A DNA stretch of 59,266 bases from Ensifer sp. IC4062 (GTDB taxonomy: Bacteria; Pseudomonadota; Alphaproteobacteria; Rhizobiales; Rhizobiaceae). Shown here piece after piece: positions 35,137 to 45,013 of this stretch (position 1 is its first letter; each line of letters begins with the position of its first letter). The notes beneath the pieces were generated by a model. That model did not search any database, was not told the DNA's origin, and worked only from the letters and a program-made list of their open reading frames with translations. The position numbers and the translations under genes were made by a program. Where the stretch lies: the NCBI RefSeq assembly GCF_020193575.1, contig NZ_JADYVD010000047.1:1-59266 (forward strand). Reading direction: 5' to 3'.

Positions 35137-36288
35137 TCAGTGTTCCCGGCCTTTATCAACCAAAGACAGCGACTGCTGATTTGACGATGATCCCACCATC
35201 CGGGCTTCTGCGCATTTGGCGGCCGGTAGCCACGCGAAAGACTTGCGCAATTGCAGCGCCGGCGGCACCCGCGACCACAGGGTTTTCATGCGTTCCCTGC
35301 CATTTCGGCTTTTCCGCACCGCCTGGCCCGTCACAATGCGCTGCGACCAGCGGAAGCCGATCTCGTGAAAATACAGGTCGGCATGCTGCGGGCTGATATG
35401 ATGAAAGACGCCGGCAATTGTGCGACGGACACGGGAATTGAATCCTTCGACCGAATTGACATGAACGGCGTCCCGAACGTATTCGCGGCTGGAATGCTTC
35501 ACGGTGTCATGCCTGGCATAGTTCTCGCCAAGGGCTATGAACGCTGTCGCCTCATCACTCATCAAGCAGGCATGAGGCTCGATCTGCGTTCCAGCGGCGC
35601 GCGCCGCTGCACGTAGCGAAAGACCAGTCACCACCGCAGCACGGGCGTCACCGGCCGGAGTGCCGGGTGTGACGTCATCTGGTCGCTGCACCATCACCAT
35701 GGCCGGTGTCTTCTGCGTGTTCGGCAGACCTTTTCGGCCTCGTCCAGGCGGTGGATCGTCCGGATTTATTCTCGGTCGCCCACCGAGATGAAAATGATCG
35801 ATCTCCACCGTGCCTTCGAGCATGTGCTCGCGCGCCGCCATGAGACGCAGCGCGTGTCCCATCCGCCAGGCTGTGGGTTGGCTCACCCCCAGAGCCTCGG
35901 CAAGGCGCACCGAGGATAAACCTTTATCCGACTGCAGTATAAGCCACATACCCTTCAGCCAGACACTCAAAGGCAGCTTTGTGGAATGCAGAGGCGTGTG
36001 TGTCGTCACCGTGAACTGGAACCGACAATCACCATTGGAGCATTGATAGAGACCCGGACGCGCACGCCGCTTGCCAGCATCGCGCCCGGCTATCGCGATC
36101 GAGCGTTTGTAACCACAGGCAGGGCAAACTCTCCCAGCCGGCCACACCATGCTTTCCAGCAATCTCCGACACTGATCCTCATCGCGAAAGGCCACGATCA
36201 TATCTTCCGCGGTCCGAATGTTGGTAAGCGCTGCAAGCATCGTTTCCGGCATTCTCATCTCCTTCGGGTCATGTCCGAAGAATCGCAT
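35137..36288 (-). mobile_element. IS1595-family transposase, apparently intact
   Basis: 383 residues (or 372 from the second Met). An N-terminal zinc ribbon (CPACG and YQCSNGDCRFQF) precedes a helix-turn-helix (SSVRLAEALGVSQPTAWRMGH) and the DDE domain with EIDHFHLGGRP, the middle acid in SDEATAF, and SVEGFNSRVRRTIAGVFHHI near the end. AAGGG precedes the ATG at 36288. No frameshift seen, so this may be the only complete transposase in the window. Terminal repeats were not mapped. Confidence 0.88.
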
Positions 36289-36603
36289 GGCAACCCTTGG
36301 TTAGCAAGTATATTGCTGTCTTTCGTTGATAAAGGCGTGGTACATTATGCGAATCTTTCGAGCACGGAACGAGAACATCCTCAGCAGGGCTCGTGACGAA
36401 CGGCTCCCGTCGACCCATGTTGTCGTTGGCGTCCGGCGCACCGAATGGCTCGATTTAGTGCGGGTAGCAGACGAGTGCGGCGCAGAGGGAGTGTTACGCA
36501 CGTGCAGGAGCGAAATGCGAGGAAGCGCCGGTCGACGCCAGCTGCAGGAGCGTAGTTCCACACGCGAAGGCAAGGACGAGCCAACTCGACTCGAAGTTTC
36601 CGG
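36289..36603. other. Gap between IS1595 and the catabolic operon
   Basis: 315 bases. Frames on both strands give no recognisable protein. It probably holds the outer end of the IS and the 3' end of the operon transcript; no clear terminator was found. Confidence 0.35.
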
Positions 36604-37497
36604 CTAAAGCCTGTAGAACGATGCAGCATTGTCGTGGAACAGCGCCATGCGCTCGCTCTCCGAGTACGCGCTCGTGATCTCCTCGAAGGCGTTCCAGATT
36701 GCATCGTAGGTGGAGAAGAGCTTGTCGACGGGGAAGTTCGACGCGAACATGCAGCGTCTCACACCGAAGGCGGCGATGGCCTCCTCAACGTAGGGCCGGA
36801 TGCTCTCGGTCGTCCACGTCCAGTCTCCCATGCCAAGACCGGAAATCTTGCAAGCGACGTTCTGCGCCTGCGCCAGCGTCTTCATGGCCTTGCGCCAGCC
36901 CTCGAAGTGCTCCTGGCCATCAACCTGCATGCCCGTATGGTTTAAGATGATCTGGACCTCGGGAAAATCACGCGCAAGGTCCAGAAACTCCTCCATCTGC
37001 CAGTAGTAGAGCTGAAGGTCGAAGCTTAGTCCGCGACGGGCCAGTTCCTTGAAGCCGCGCCGCCATTCCGGCGTCCGGCTCACCTCCGGCTCCGTCAGAT
37101 AGGTCTTTGCCGGATCCTTGTGGAAATTCATCGACTGACGGATGCCGCGGAAGTTCGCGTATTGCATATGCTCGTCCAGCAGATCGCCGACGTCCGCCTT
37201 CCGCAGATCCGCGTAACCGACGATCCCGTGCGGATAGCCATGCTTGTCGGCTACCCCTTGCAGCCAGCGCGTCTCCCCCGCCGGATCCTTCGGATCGTAG
37301 CCGACGTCCAGATGCACCGCCTTGACAAGGTTCTTGTTCCTGGCGTCCGCCAGAAAGTCGTCGATCAGATAGGTCTTGTTGATCGCAGCATAGTCGCCGA
37401 AGGCGGATGGCTTCACCCCGTCGGAGAGCCAGGGGTAATAATTGTTCTCCAGATCCCAGAGGTGGAAGTGAGAGTCGATTATCGGAAGACTGTCCAT
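36604..37497 (-). CDS. Amidohydrolase-2 family metal hydrolase, probable lactonase
   Basis: 297 residues. The TIM-barrel amidohydrolase starts with the metal motif DSHFHLWD, followed by KAVHLDVG, the barrel His in ILNHTGMQ and the late Asp in FASNFPVDK. Relatives (COG3618) open sugar lactones such as L-fuconolactone. GGGGAA precedes the ATG. It is the last gene of the ten-gene operon, 68 bases after the solute-binding gene. Together with the dehydrogenase at the operon head it suggests oxidation of a sugar to a lactone and ring opening; that is inference. Confidence 0.8.
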   Translation of the reverse strand: MDSLPIIDSHFHLWDLENNYYPWLSDGVKPSAFGDYAAINKTYLIDDFLADARNKNLVKAVHLDVGYDPKDPAGETRWLQGVADKHGYPHGIVGYADLRKADVGDLLDEHMQYANFRGIRQSMNFHKDPAKTYLTEPEVSRTPEWRRGFKELARRGLSFDLQLYYWQMEEFLDLARDFPEVQIILNHTGMQVDGQEHFEGWRKAMKTLAQAQNVACKISGLGMGDWTWTTESIRPYVEEAIAAFGVRRCMFASNFPVDKLFSTYDAIWNAFEEITSAYSESERMALFHDNAASFYRL

Positions 37498-37565
37498 TTT
37501 TTGTGTTCCCCTGATTGAAGCGAGATGCCGGAAAGATCCGGCATCCCTCTCACTCTTTCACTTTC

Positions 37566-38537
37566 TCAATTTGCGGGCGGGAAGACGCGGTCGATCACCC
37601 CCTTGGCTTCGGCAGAATCGACCTTATCGGCGGTCACGAGCGGCATGACCAGAGCGAGATCCTTCTCGACGGGAGCGCCGGTCAGCGCGTTGTAGACCTG
37701 CTGTGTCCCGTCCAGCCCCTGGCCAACGGCCTCCTGGAAGAAGATCCCCTGAATGGCGTTGGCCTTCAGAAGGCCGATGGTCGTGGGGCTGCCATCCGCA
37801 ACGGCGATTCCAACCTTGCCGGTCAGCCCGCGCGTTTCGAGCACCTTGGCCGCGCCGGTGCCCGCTTCGTCATACATGCCGTAGATCCCCTTGATGTCGG
37901 GGTGCGCTGTGAGCATGTCATTTGCCTGCGTCACCGCTTCATTCACGGTCAGACCGCGTGTTTCCAGCATCTGCACCAGGTCGCAACCATCCGCCTTGAA
38001 CGCCTCTTCCGCGCCCTTCAGATATTTCTGCGCATTCTCGCGGTCTTGCGGCAACGAGAGCATGCCGACCTTATTGCCACCGCGCTCCTTGGCGAGCTTG
38101 CAGACGAAGCTCCCCTGGGCCTTTCCGGTCTCGAAGTTATTGGCCGTCACGGACGAGGTGTAGTCGGTCTGACCGGGTTGCGGCCCGATACCAGCGAACG
38201 CGATCGGTATGTTCTGGGACTTCAAATACGCCAGAAGCGGCGGCGTGCTCGTTGAGCTGACTGGCCCGATGACGATGGCATCCACGCCCTTCGTGACAGC
38301 CGTGCGCGCGTTGTCCATCTGCTTGGCGGGCGAGTTCTCCGATGTGAACTCGACATAGTCCATGCCGAGCTCCTCCGCCTTCTTCTTCACGCCGTAGCCG
38401 ACCCACTGCCAATAGGAAATATCCAGCGACGGCGCGAGATAGGCGACCGTTTTCTTCTCCGTAGCTTCCGCGGGGGATGCCAATCCAAGTCCTACCGCAA
38501 GCGCCACGGCAAGCCCTGCCTTCATTCTTTTTGTCAT
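37566..38537 (-). CDS. Sugar ABC transporter solute-binding protein (RbsB-like)
   Basis: 323 residues. A signal peptide (about 1-25, MTKRMKAGLAVALAVGLGLA, AEA cleavage) is followed by a Peripla_BP_4 fold with YLAPSLDISYWQWVGYGV, the DAIVIGPVSSTS segment and a second lobe with IKGIYGMYDEAGTGA. The ATG at 38537 has GGAGGAG before it; the longer open frame is not needed. It captures a sugar-like ligand for the permease and ATPase encoded just upstream. Ligand unknown. Confidence 0.88.
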   Translation of the reverse strand: MTKRMKAGLAVALAVGLGLASPAEATEKKTVAYLAPSLDISYWQWVGYGVKKKAEELGMDYVEFTSENSPAKQMDNARTAVTKGVDAIVIGPVSSTSTPPLLAYLKSQNIPIAFAGIGPQPGQTDYTSSVTANNFETGKAQGSFVCKLAKERGGNKVGMLSLPQDRENAQKYLKGAEEAFKADGCDLVQMLETRGLTVNEAVTQANDMLTAHPDIKGIYGMYDEAGTGAAKVLETRGLTGKVGIAVADGSPTTIGLLKANAIQGIFFQEAVGQGLDGTQQVYNALTGAPVEKDLALVMPLVTADKVDSAEAKGVIDRVFPPAN

Positions 38538-38577
38538 GCGTTCTCCTCCTCCAAATAAACGGCGATATGCTGAATTG

Positions 38578-39591
38578 TCATGCGGCCCTGCGCCGGGATT
38601 TACTGAAGCGATCAATGAGCACGGCAATGAGTATCGCGACGCCGGTCACCGAACCCTGCCAGAAACTGTTGATGCCAATGAGATTGACGCCGTTCTGGAT
38701 GACGGTGATCATCAGAGCACCAAGCGCAGCTCCGACGGCAGTTCCTGTGCCGCCGAGCAGGCTCGCCCCGCCAATGACGACTGCTGCAATCGCCTGCAGC
38801 ATCAGGCTTGAACCGGCCGTGGATTCGGCGTTCAGAATGTAGGAAATCGTGAGCAGGCCGGAAAAAGACGCCAGAAGCGACGATGCTACATAGGCAAGGA
38901 ATTTCGTCCGCTTGACGGGAATGCCGAGCAGAAAGGCGGCCGCCGAGCTGCTGCCAACGGCATAGAACCACCGGCCTGCCACCATCTTCTTCAAGAAAAT
39001 CTCGATGGCGACAAGCAGCACGACACAGAACAGGATGTAATTTGGCATGCCGGGAACAAGGCTGCCGCTGTTGAGCAGCCAAAAATCCGGATCGCCGATC
39101 GGCATCGAGCGCCCGTTCGTGACGATGAAGGCCAGCGAACCGGCGACGGCGAAGGTGATCAAAGTCACCACGAAGGGCGCCAGTCCCGCGATCGTGACCA
39201 GGAAACCATTGATCGAGCCGAAGACCAGACCGACGCCGAGGCCGATGAGGCTCGCCCCCACTCCGCCGAAGCCATGGGCCATCGCCTGCGCGGTGACCAT
39301 GCCCGTGAGCGAGAAGACCGAACCGACGGAAAGGTCAATGCCCCCGGTGATGACGACGAGCAGGACACCGAGCGACATGATCATCAGCGGCGCGCCCGCT
39401 TGCGTTATGTTCGCGAAATTGCCCCAGCTCAGCGCTTGGGGGACCTGGGAACCGACTGCGAGCGCCAGCAACACGATCGCAATGGCAATGGCGATTTCCG
39501 TGCGATAGGCGCCGATGACGCTTTCCCTTTGCCGGATGGGGAGCGGCGCACTGCCGTTTCGGAGTGCCTGCTGCGTGCTTGCCTCTGTCAT
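38578..39591 (-). CDS. Sugar ABC transporter permease (RbsC-like)
   Basis: 337 residues with eight to ten membrane helices of the BPD_transp_2 family. The loop GGIDLSVGSVFSLTG and GGASLLGGTGTAVGAALGAL are standard for CUT2 sugar permeases. Its start overlaps the ATPase stop by 4 bases and the binding protein follows 40 bases later. Intact. Confidence 0.9.
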   Translation of the reverse strand: MTEASTQQALRNGSAPLPIRQRESVIGAYRTEIAIAIAIVLLALAVGSQVPQALSWGNFANITQAGAPLMIMSLGVLLVVITGGIDLSVGSVFSLTGMVTAQAMAHGFGGVGASLIGLGVGLVFGSINGFLVTIAGLAPFVVTLITFAVAGSLAFIVTNGRSMPIGDPDFWLLNSGSLVPGMPNYILFCVVLLVAIEIFLKKMVAGRWFYAVGSSSAAAFLLGIPVKRTKFLAYVASSLLASFSGLLTISYILNAESTAGSSLMLQAIAAVVIGGASLLGGTGTAVGAALGALMITVIQNGVNLIGINSFWQGSVTGVAILIAVLIDRFSKSRRRAA

Positions 39592-41081
39592 GCCGCCATT
39601 CCTGTCAATTCTGCGAGCCTGTCCTCGCTCAGTTCCTCATGATCGATGATGCCGGCGCAGCGGCCCTCGGTGTCAAAGGCCACCACCCGGTCGCACACCT
39701 CCAGCAACTCGGCATTTTCGGTCGACCACCAGACGATGATGGTGCCGCTCGAGGCCATGTCCCGGATGAGCTGATAGATTTCCTTCTTCGTGCCGATGTC
39801 GACGCCGCGGGTCGGCTCCTCCAACACCAGAAGCCGCGAGGGCACGCCGAGCCAGCGCGCCAATAGCAGCTTCTGCTGGGTGCCGCCGCTCAGCGTGTCG
39901 GGCAAATCCCAGAGCGAGGCTGCCTTGACCTTGAGCGCCTGCAAGAGATCGATGCATTCCACGTTTTCGCGCCCGCCTGCCAACCGGCTGCCACGGGCCA
40001 CCCGGCGCGACGCCATCACATTGTCGATGATCGGCAGACTGCGAAGGACGCCTTTCTGAGACCGATCGCCCGTGATGAAGCCGGCCCCGAGGGTCGCTGC
40101 CTGGTGCGGCGAGGAGAAGCGTTGAGGCCAGCCTGAGAAGGAGACGCTCCAACGCTTCGATTGCGCCGCGCCGACGAGCGCGGAGATCAAGCTTTCCGGC
40201 CCGGCGGGCGCACCGGCAATACCGAGGATCGCGCCGGGCGGCAGCGCGATTTCGAGCCCCTCCTCCCGGATCGTCAACGCTTCGCCAACAGGCACCGCCT
40301 GGCGTACTCCCGATACGGAGCCCGTTGGCGCATGAGCGGCGAGCTGGCCCATCTTTTCCACGATCGTTGTATCGGAAAGGCTGGATGTCGCGACGCGATC
40401 GACCACGGTGCGGCCATCGCGAATGATGGTGCAGACATCGGCGATCTGCCGGATTTCCTTCATCCGGTGCGAGACGAAGACCACGGAAAGGCCGTTTTCA
40501 CGGGCAAGCCGCCTCAGGAGCGAGAACAGCCGCTCGGTTTCGGCCGCCGTCAAGTTGGCAGTCGGCTCGTCGAGGAGGATCAGTTGCGCGCCGGACGACA
40601 GGGCACGGGCAATCTCGACCATCTGCCCCTCGTGCAGGCTGAGATCGCCAACCAGCCGATGCAGCGAGCTTGCGGCGAAATCGCGGTCGATTATCGCAAG
40701 CGCTTCGTAGGCCTGCCGGACGGAGCGCTTGCGATGGAAGACGGAGAGGCCGGACGAGTAGCGCGGCAGGACGATGTTCTCCGCGACCGTGAGGTGAGGC
40801 AGAAGCGCCAACTCCTGGTGCACTACGGTAACAGTCCGCCGCCCCTCCGCCTCGGGCCGCGCGTTCCCGCCCGCATCGCGGAACTCGATCTCGCCGCCAT
40901 CCTTGGCGGCGGAGCCGGTGATGATCCTGATCATGGTGGATTTTCCGGCGCCGTTGCCGCCCAGAAGCGCGTGAATCTCCCCTCTCGCCACGGAGAAATC
41001 CACGCCCTTCAGCACTGCGGTCGCGCCATAGGACTTGGTCAATCCCCTCACGGTCACGACGAATGTCTGACGGTCGTGCAT
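39588..41081 (-). CDS. Sugar ABC transporter ATPase (RbsA/MglA type, two ATP-binding domains)
   Basis: 497 residues with duplicated nucleotide-binding domains. The first has Walker A GGNGAGKST, signature LSLHEGQMVEIARAL and Walker B LILLDEPTANL. The second has the degenerate Walker A (GIAGAPAGPESLISAL) usual for CUT2, signature LSGGTQQKLLLARWL and LVLEEPTRGVD. It follows dctM by 13 bases and overlaps the permease. A dead paralogue lies at 22783-23850. Confidence 0.93.
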   Translation of the reverse strand: MHDRQTFVVTVRGLTKSYGATAVLKGVDFSVARGEIHALLGGNGAGKSTMIRIITGSAAKDGGEIEFRDAGGNARPEAEGRRTVTVVHQELALLPHLTVAENIVLPRYSSGLSVFHRKRSVRQAYEALAIIDRDFAASSLHRLVGDLSLHEGQMVEIARALSSGAQLILLDEPTANLTAAETERLFSLLRRLARENGLSVVFVSHRMKEIRQIADVCTIIRDGRTVVDRVATSSLSDTTIVEKMGQLAAHAPTGSVSGVRQAVPVGEALTIREEGLEIALPPGAILGIAGAPAGPESLISALVGAAQSKRWSVSFSGWPQRFSSPHQAATLGAGFITGDRSQKGVLRSLPIIDNVMASRRVARGSRLAGGRENVECIDLLQALKVKAASLWDLPDTLSGGTQQKLLLARWLGVPSRLLVLEEPTRGVDIGTKKEIYQLIRDMASSGTIIVWWSTENAELLEVCDRVVAFDTEGRCAGIIDHEELSEDRLAELTGMAA

Positions 41082-41094
41082 TGACGTGGCGTCC

Positions 41095-42354
41095 TCAATA
41101 GATCGTCAGGGCCGGGATGAAGCTGACCGAAAACAGGAGCAGCATCGCCATGGCGAAGAAGGGAAGAAGCTCGCGCGTCGTTTCCCCGAGCGGGGCCTTC
41201 GCAATCGACGAGGAGATGAACAGCGTCGTGCCGATCGGCGGCGTATAGAGGCCGATGCCGAGATTGATGACCATCATCAGGCCGAGTTGCACTCGGTCGA
41301 GCCCGATGGCATCGGCCAGCGGCACGAAGATCGGCCCCAGGAGCAGGATTGCGGGCGGCATGTCGAGCGGCATGCCGACGATCAGCATGATGATGTTCAT
41401 CATCAGGATGATGACGATCGGGCTGGAGATGTTGGTGGCGACCCATGCCGCCATCTGCTGCGGCGCCTGGTCGAACGTCAGAACCCAGCCCACAGCGGCG
41501 CTGCCCATGATCACCAGCATGACGACCCCGGTTCCGACACCGGCTTCGACCACGTTGTCGCAGAACCTCTTCCAGGTAAGATCGCGATAGAAGAGCAGGC
41601 TGAGGAGCAGCGAATAGACGACCGAGAGAACAGCGACCTCGGTCGGCGTGGCGAGGCCAAAGCGCAGGAATAGGATGATGAGGACGGGCAGGAGGATGGC
41701 CGGCAGGCTGTTCAAGGCCAGTTTCGCCAGATCACGCTTGCGGATGCCGCCCTTGTGCATCCGGTATTGGCGGCGCACCGAAATGATCCAGCAGACGAGT
41801 ATGAAGCTTCCCGCCATGATCAGGCCCGGCAGGATGCCGGCGAGAAAGAGATCACCCACGCTCACGCCGCTGACCAGCGAATAGAGGATCATCGGGATCG
41901 ACGGCGGAATGAGGACATCGATCACTGAAGAGGTGGCATTGTTGGCTGCGCAGAGGGCGGGCGGATATCCGTGCTTCTTCTGCCAGGGAATGAGAACCGA
42001 GCCCAGTGCGCTGGCATTGGCAACGGCCGACCCGGACACGCCGCCGAAGACCACCGAAGAAATGACCGTCGTCGACAAGGGACCGCCGCGCCAGCGCTGC
42101 ATCGCCGTGGAGGCAAGCTCCAGCAGTTGCCGGCCAAGCTCTCCGCCGAGCATCAGCGTACCGGCAAGCATGAAGAATGGCAGTGCCAACATCGGGAAGG
42201 ACTGGGTCTGGTCGTAGACTTGCTGCGCAACCACCGAAAGCGGCACATAACCATTGAACAGAACGGCGATGCCTGCAGAGATGATGAGCGCGTAACCAAC
42301 CGGCACCGCCATGACCATGAGAATGCAGAAGGCAATGATCATGACGATCGTCAT
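41095..42354 (-). CDS. TRAP transporter large membrane subunit (DctM family)
   Basis: 419 residues, about twelve membrane helices, with the family patterns LPFFMLAGTLM, GGVSGSAVANASALGSVL and GLYTPPIGTTLFISS. It forms the Na+-driven channel of a TRAP transporter for organic acids. The start overlaps dctQ by 4 bases (ATGA). The 3' end and the junction to the sugar ATPase are duplicated as a remnant at 22.6 kb. Confidence 0.93.
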   Translation of the reverse strand: MTIVMIIAFCILMVMAVPVGYALIISAGIAVLFNGYVPLSVVAQQVYDQTQSFPMLALPFFMLAGTLMLGGELGRQLLELASTAMQRWRGGPLSTTVISSVVFGGVSGSAVANASALGSVLIPWQKKHGYPPALCAANNATSSVIDVLIPPSIPMILYSLVSGVSVGDLFLAGILPGLIMAGSFILVCWIISVRRQYRMHKGGIRKRDLAKLALNSLPAILLPVLIILFLRFGLATPTEVAVLSVVYSLLLSLLFYRDLTWKRFCDNVVEAGVGTGVVMLVIMGSAAVGWVLTFDQAPQQMAAWVATNISSPIVIILMMNIIMLIVGMPLDMPPAILLLGPIFVPLADAIGLDRVQLGLMMVINLGIGLYTPPIGTTLFISSSIAKAPLGETTRELLPFFAMAMLLLFSVSFIPALTIY

Positions 42355-42881
42355 AGCGGCAGCTCCTGGACGTTGAGTTCGATCCGGTGCTCCCAGCCAA
42401 ATCGCAACACCCTGAGGGCGGAGGCGATTGTCACGATCGCCACGAGCAGCGCTCCCGCCGCAAGTGAATAGTAGCCAACGCTATTCGGTAATTGCAGAAC
42501 GGGACTGCGTTCGATCCCGGCGATGTCAGCCACCAGGACGGCTTCATAGGAAAGCGTGAGGAAGGAAATCGTGCTGACTGCCGCGGCAAGCGCAAACGCC
42601 GCATAACGAGCCCGCCCTGTCAGCTTGTCGAAAAGCCATTCGACGGCCATGTGGCCTTGCCTATGGGCGGCTAGGACAATTCCGGCCAGGATGAACCACG
42701 GAAAGATCAGCATCGGCAATTCCTGTGCGAAGGAAAAACCGCCGCTGCTCAGCGCGTAACGGGCGACGACGTTCGAGGTTGTCACGACCGTCAGCGCAAT
42801 GCCGCTGGCGATCACGACGAATCTCGCGAATGAGACGATGACACGCGCCACCAGGTCTATGGTGTTCAGTACTGCTGACAT
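42351..42881 (-). CDS. TRAP transporter small membrane subunit (DctQ family)
   Basis: 176 residues with four membrane helices (about 14-35, 45-65, 90-110, 130-155) and the QELPMLIFPWFILAG segment typical of DctQ. GGGAGGGA precedes the ATG. It lies between dctP and dctM, 24 bases after dctP. Confidence 0.9.
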   Translation of the reverse strand: MSAVLNTIDLVARVIVSFARFVVIASGIALTVVTTSNVVARYALSSGGFSFAQELPMLIFPWFILAGIVLAAHRQGHMAVEWLFDKLTGRARYAAFALAAAVSTISFLTLSYEAVLVADIAGIERSPVLQLPNSVGYYSLAAGALLVAIVTIASALRVLRFGWEHRIELNVQELPL

Positions 42882-42905
42882 TGGTCCCTCCCAACCGGAA
42901 GCCGA

Positions 42906-43910
42906 TCAGGCCTTTGCAGCCTCTTCGATCTGGCTGACGAAAGCGCCGAACGGCTTCTGCCTCCAGTTCTCGCCGACGGACGCCGTCGCTTTCACGAAGG
43001 CCTCACGATCCACTTCCGCGACCTCGATGGCAGCGTTCTTGCGGAACGCCTCGAGAACCTCGGTCGCCTTTTCGGCCGACAGCTTGCGCTGAAGCTGCCC
43101 GGCCTCCTTGGCTGCGGCCTGGACGGCCTCGAGGTCGCCGCCGAGACGCGCTTGCGCGATCTTCGACATGAGGAAGGGCGTCGATTCCCACTTGTGGCCC
43201 GTCAGGCTGATGAAGCGATTGACCTCGAACAGCTTGGAGCTCTCGATGTTGGCGAGCGGGTTCTCCTGCCCGTCGACAACACCCTGCTGGAGGGCGATGT
43301 AGAGCTCTCCGAAGGCGATCTGCTCCGTGCTGGCACCGAGCGACTGGAATATGTCGATGGTCATCGGATCTGCGGGCGTGCGGATCTTCATGCCGCTGAG
43401 ATCGGCGGGCGCGACGACTTTCCGCTTGGAATTGGTCAAGTGACGAATGCCGTTGTCCCACCAATCGAGCGGCACGACCCCAACCGCCTCGAACCGCTTA
43501 TGGAGCTCTTGGCCGACGGGGCCGTCGAGCACCTTGATGGCGGCATCCGCGTCCTTGAACAGGAATGGCAAGCCAAGAGCCGCGAGTTCCGGCACGATGG
43601 CGGATGTAGCACCCTGACTGTTGGCGGTGAAATCCAGGGCGCCGGTGCGAAGACTGGTCAGCATGGCCGCGTCGCTGCCGAGCGTCTCGGCACGGGCAAC
43701 GTTGATCGTCACGCGACCGGACGTCTTCTCGGACACCAGCTCGGCAAATCTGGCAGCAGCGACGGTGCGCGGATTTCCCGGAGCGGCGCCATGGCCGAGC
43801 GTCAAGGTGGTTCCGGCCTGCGCCGGGCGAATGCTTGTGACAAGCGCCGGCGCGGCAAGTACGGCCGCAGCCGATCGCAGGAAACCGCGTCTCGTAGAAA
43901 GCAAATTCAT
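42906..43910 (-). CDS. TRAP transporter solute-binding protein (DctP family)
   Basis: 334 residues from the ATG at 43910 (GGAGGAG upstream; a GTG 12 bases earlier lies inside the ribosome site). A twin-arginine signal (STRRGFLRSAAAVLAAPALV) suggests Tat export, as in many DctP proteins. The DctP fold shows GKKVRTP-like SGMKIRTPADPM, where Arg would bind a carboxylate, and GVVDGQENPLANIESSKLFE. The ligand is therefore probably an organic acid, perhaps a sugar acid. Confidence 0.9.
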   Translation of the reverse strand: MNLLSTRRGFLRSAAAVLAAPALVTSIRPAQAGTTLTLGHGAAPGNPRTVAAARFAELVSEKTSGRVTINVARAETLGSDAAMLTSLRTGALDFTANSQGATSAIVPELAALGLPFLFKDADAAIKVLDGPVGQELHKRFEAVGVVPLDWWDNGIRHLTNSKRKVVAPADLSGMKIRTPADPMTIDIFQSLGASTEQIAFGELYIALQQGVVDGQENPLANIESSKLFEVNRFISLTGHKWESTPFLMSKIAQARLGGDLEAVQAAAKEAGQLQRKLSAEKATEVLEAFRKNAAIEVAEVDREAFVKATASVGENWRQKPFGAFVSQIEEAAKA

Positions 43911-43975
43911 CTTCTCCTCCACTTTTATGACTGTGCGGGTCTGTCGGCCTCCTCCAGGCCAGACCCGGCGGATGT

Positions 43976-45013
43976 CTATGTGTCCAGCCAGCCTTTGATC
44001 GCGCTGACCACCTTCGTCGTCGAAATCCCGTACATGTCGTGCAGCGTCGGCAGGGCACCAGCCTCAAGGAACTGGTCCGGCAGACCGATCTGGCGGAACC
44101 CGGCCGGACGAATGTCGGACCGCATCAATGTTGCTGCCACCGCTTCGCCCAAGCCGCCGATGACGGTGTGATTTTCCGCGACGACCACGAGCCGGTTCTG
44201 CTTGCGGCATTCGGCTACGATCGTTGCCTCATCGAGCGGCTTGATCGTCGGAACGTGCAGAACCGCGGCATCGACGCCGTCCTTCTGAAGGGTTTTCGCT
44301 GCCTCCAGCGCGCGCATCGTCATGAGCCCGGACGAAATGATCAGCGTGTCCCTGCCGTCGCGGATGAGCTTCGCTCGCCCGAGCTCGAAACCGTAGCCGT
44401 ACTCATCCAGAACGAGGGGCACGTTTCCGCGCAGGAGCCGCATGTACACCGGGCCCCTTTCCGCCGCGATCGCGGGCACCGCCTGCTCGATTTCCAGCGC
44501 ATCGCAGGGATCGATGATCGTGAGGTTCGGCATGCCGCGGAACATCGCGATATCTTCGGTCGCCTGATGGCTCGGGCCATAGCCGGTGGTCAGGCCCGGC
44601 AGGGCGCAGACGATCTTGACGTCGAGCATCTCCTCGGCGATCGCCAGGCAGATGAAGTCATAGGCGCGGCGCGATGCGAAAACGGCATAGGTGGTGACCC
44701 AGGGCTGCAGCCCCTCGCGCGCCATGCCGGCAGCCGACATCATCAATAGCTGCTCCGCCATGCCCATCTGGTAGAATCGCTCGGGATGGGTCGCGCGAAA
44801 AACATGAAGGTCGGTGTATTTCGCGAGATCCGCAGAGAGACCGACGATCCGCGCATCCTTCTCCGCGAGCCTCGCCAGCGCATGACCAAAGGGCGCGGCC
44901 CTGGTCGGCTGGTCCGCTCCGGCGATGGAGGCAATCATTGCCGACGTGGTCAGGCGAGGCCTGTCGTTGTCACTCAGCAGATGCACGGGCCGTTCATATT
45001 TGGAGCGTCTCAT
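43976..45013 (-). CDS. Transketolase, C-terminal subunit (split type)
   Basis: 345 residues covering the pyrimidine-binding and C-terminal domains: GMAEQLLMMSAAGMA with the catalytic Glu, TTYAVFASRRAYDFI and LTTGYGPSHQATEDIA. The ATG at 45013 overlaps the stop of the N-terminal subunit by 4 bases; the frame extends back a further 14 codons. Split transketolases serve sugar-specific catabolic routes (for example apulose-phosphate or sulfosugar cleavage) rather than the pentose phosphate pathway. Confidence 0.9.
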   Translation of the reverse strand: MRRSKYERPVHLLSDNDRPRLTTSAMIASIAGADQPTRAAPFGHALARLAEKDARIVGLSADLAKYTDLHVFRATHPERFYQMGMAEQLLMMSAAGMAREGLQPWVTTYAVFASRRAYDFICLAIAEEMLDVKIVCALPGLTTGYGPSHQATEDIAMFRGMPNLTIIDPCDALEIEQAVPAIAAERGPVYMRLLRGNVPLVLDEYGYGFELGRAKLIRDGRDTLIISSGLMTMRALEAAKTLQKDGVDAAVLHVPTIKPLDEATIVAECRKQNRLVVVAENHTVIGGLGEAVAATLMRSDIRPAGFRQIGLPDQFLEAGALPTLHDMYGISTTKVVSAIKGWLDT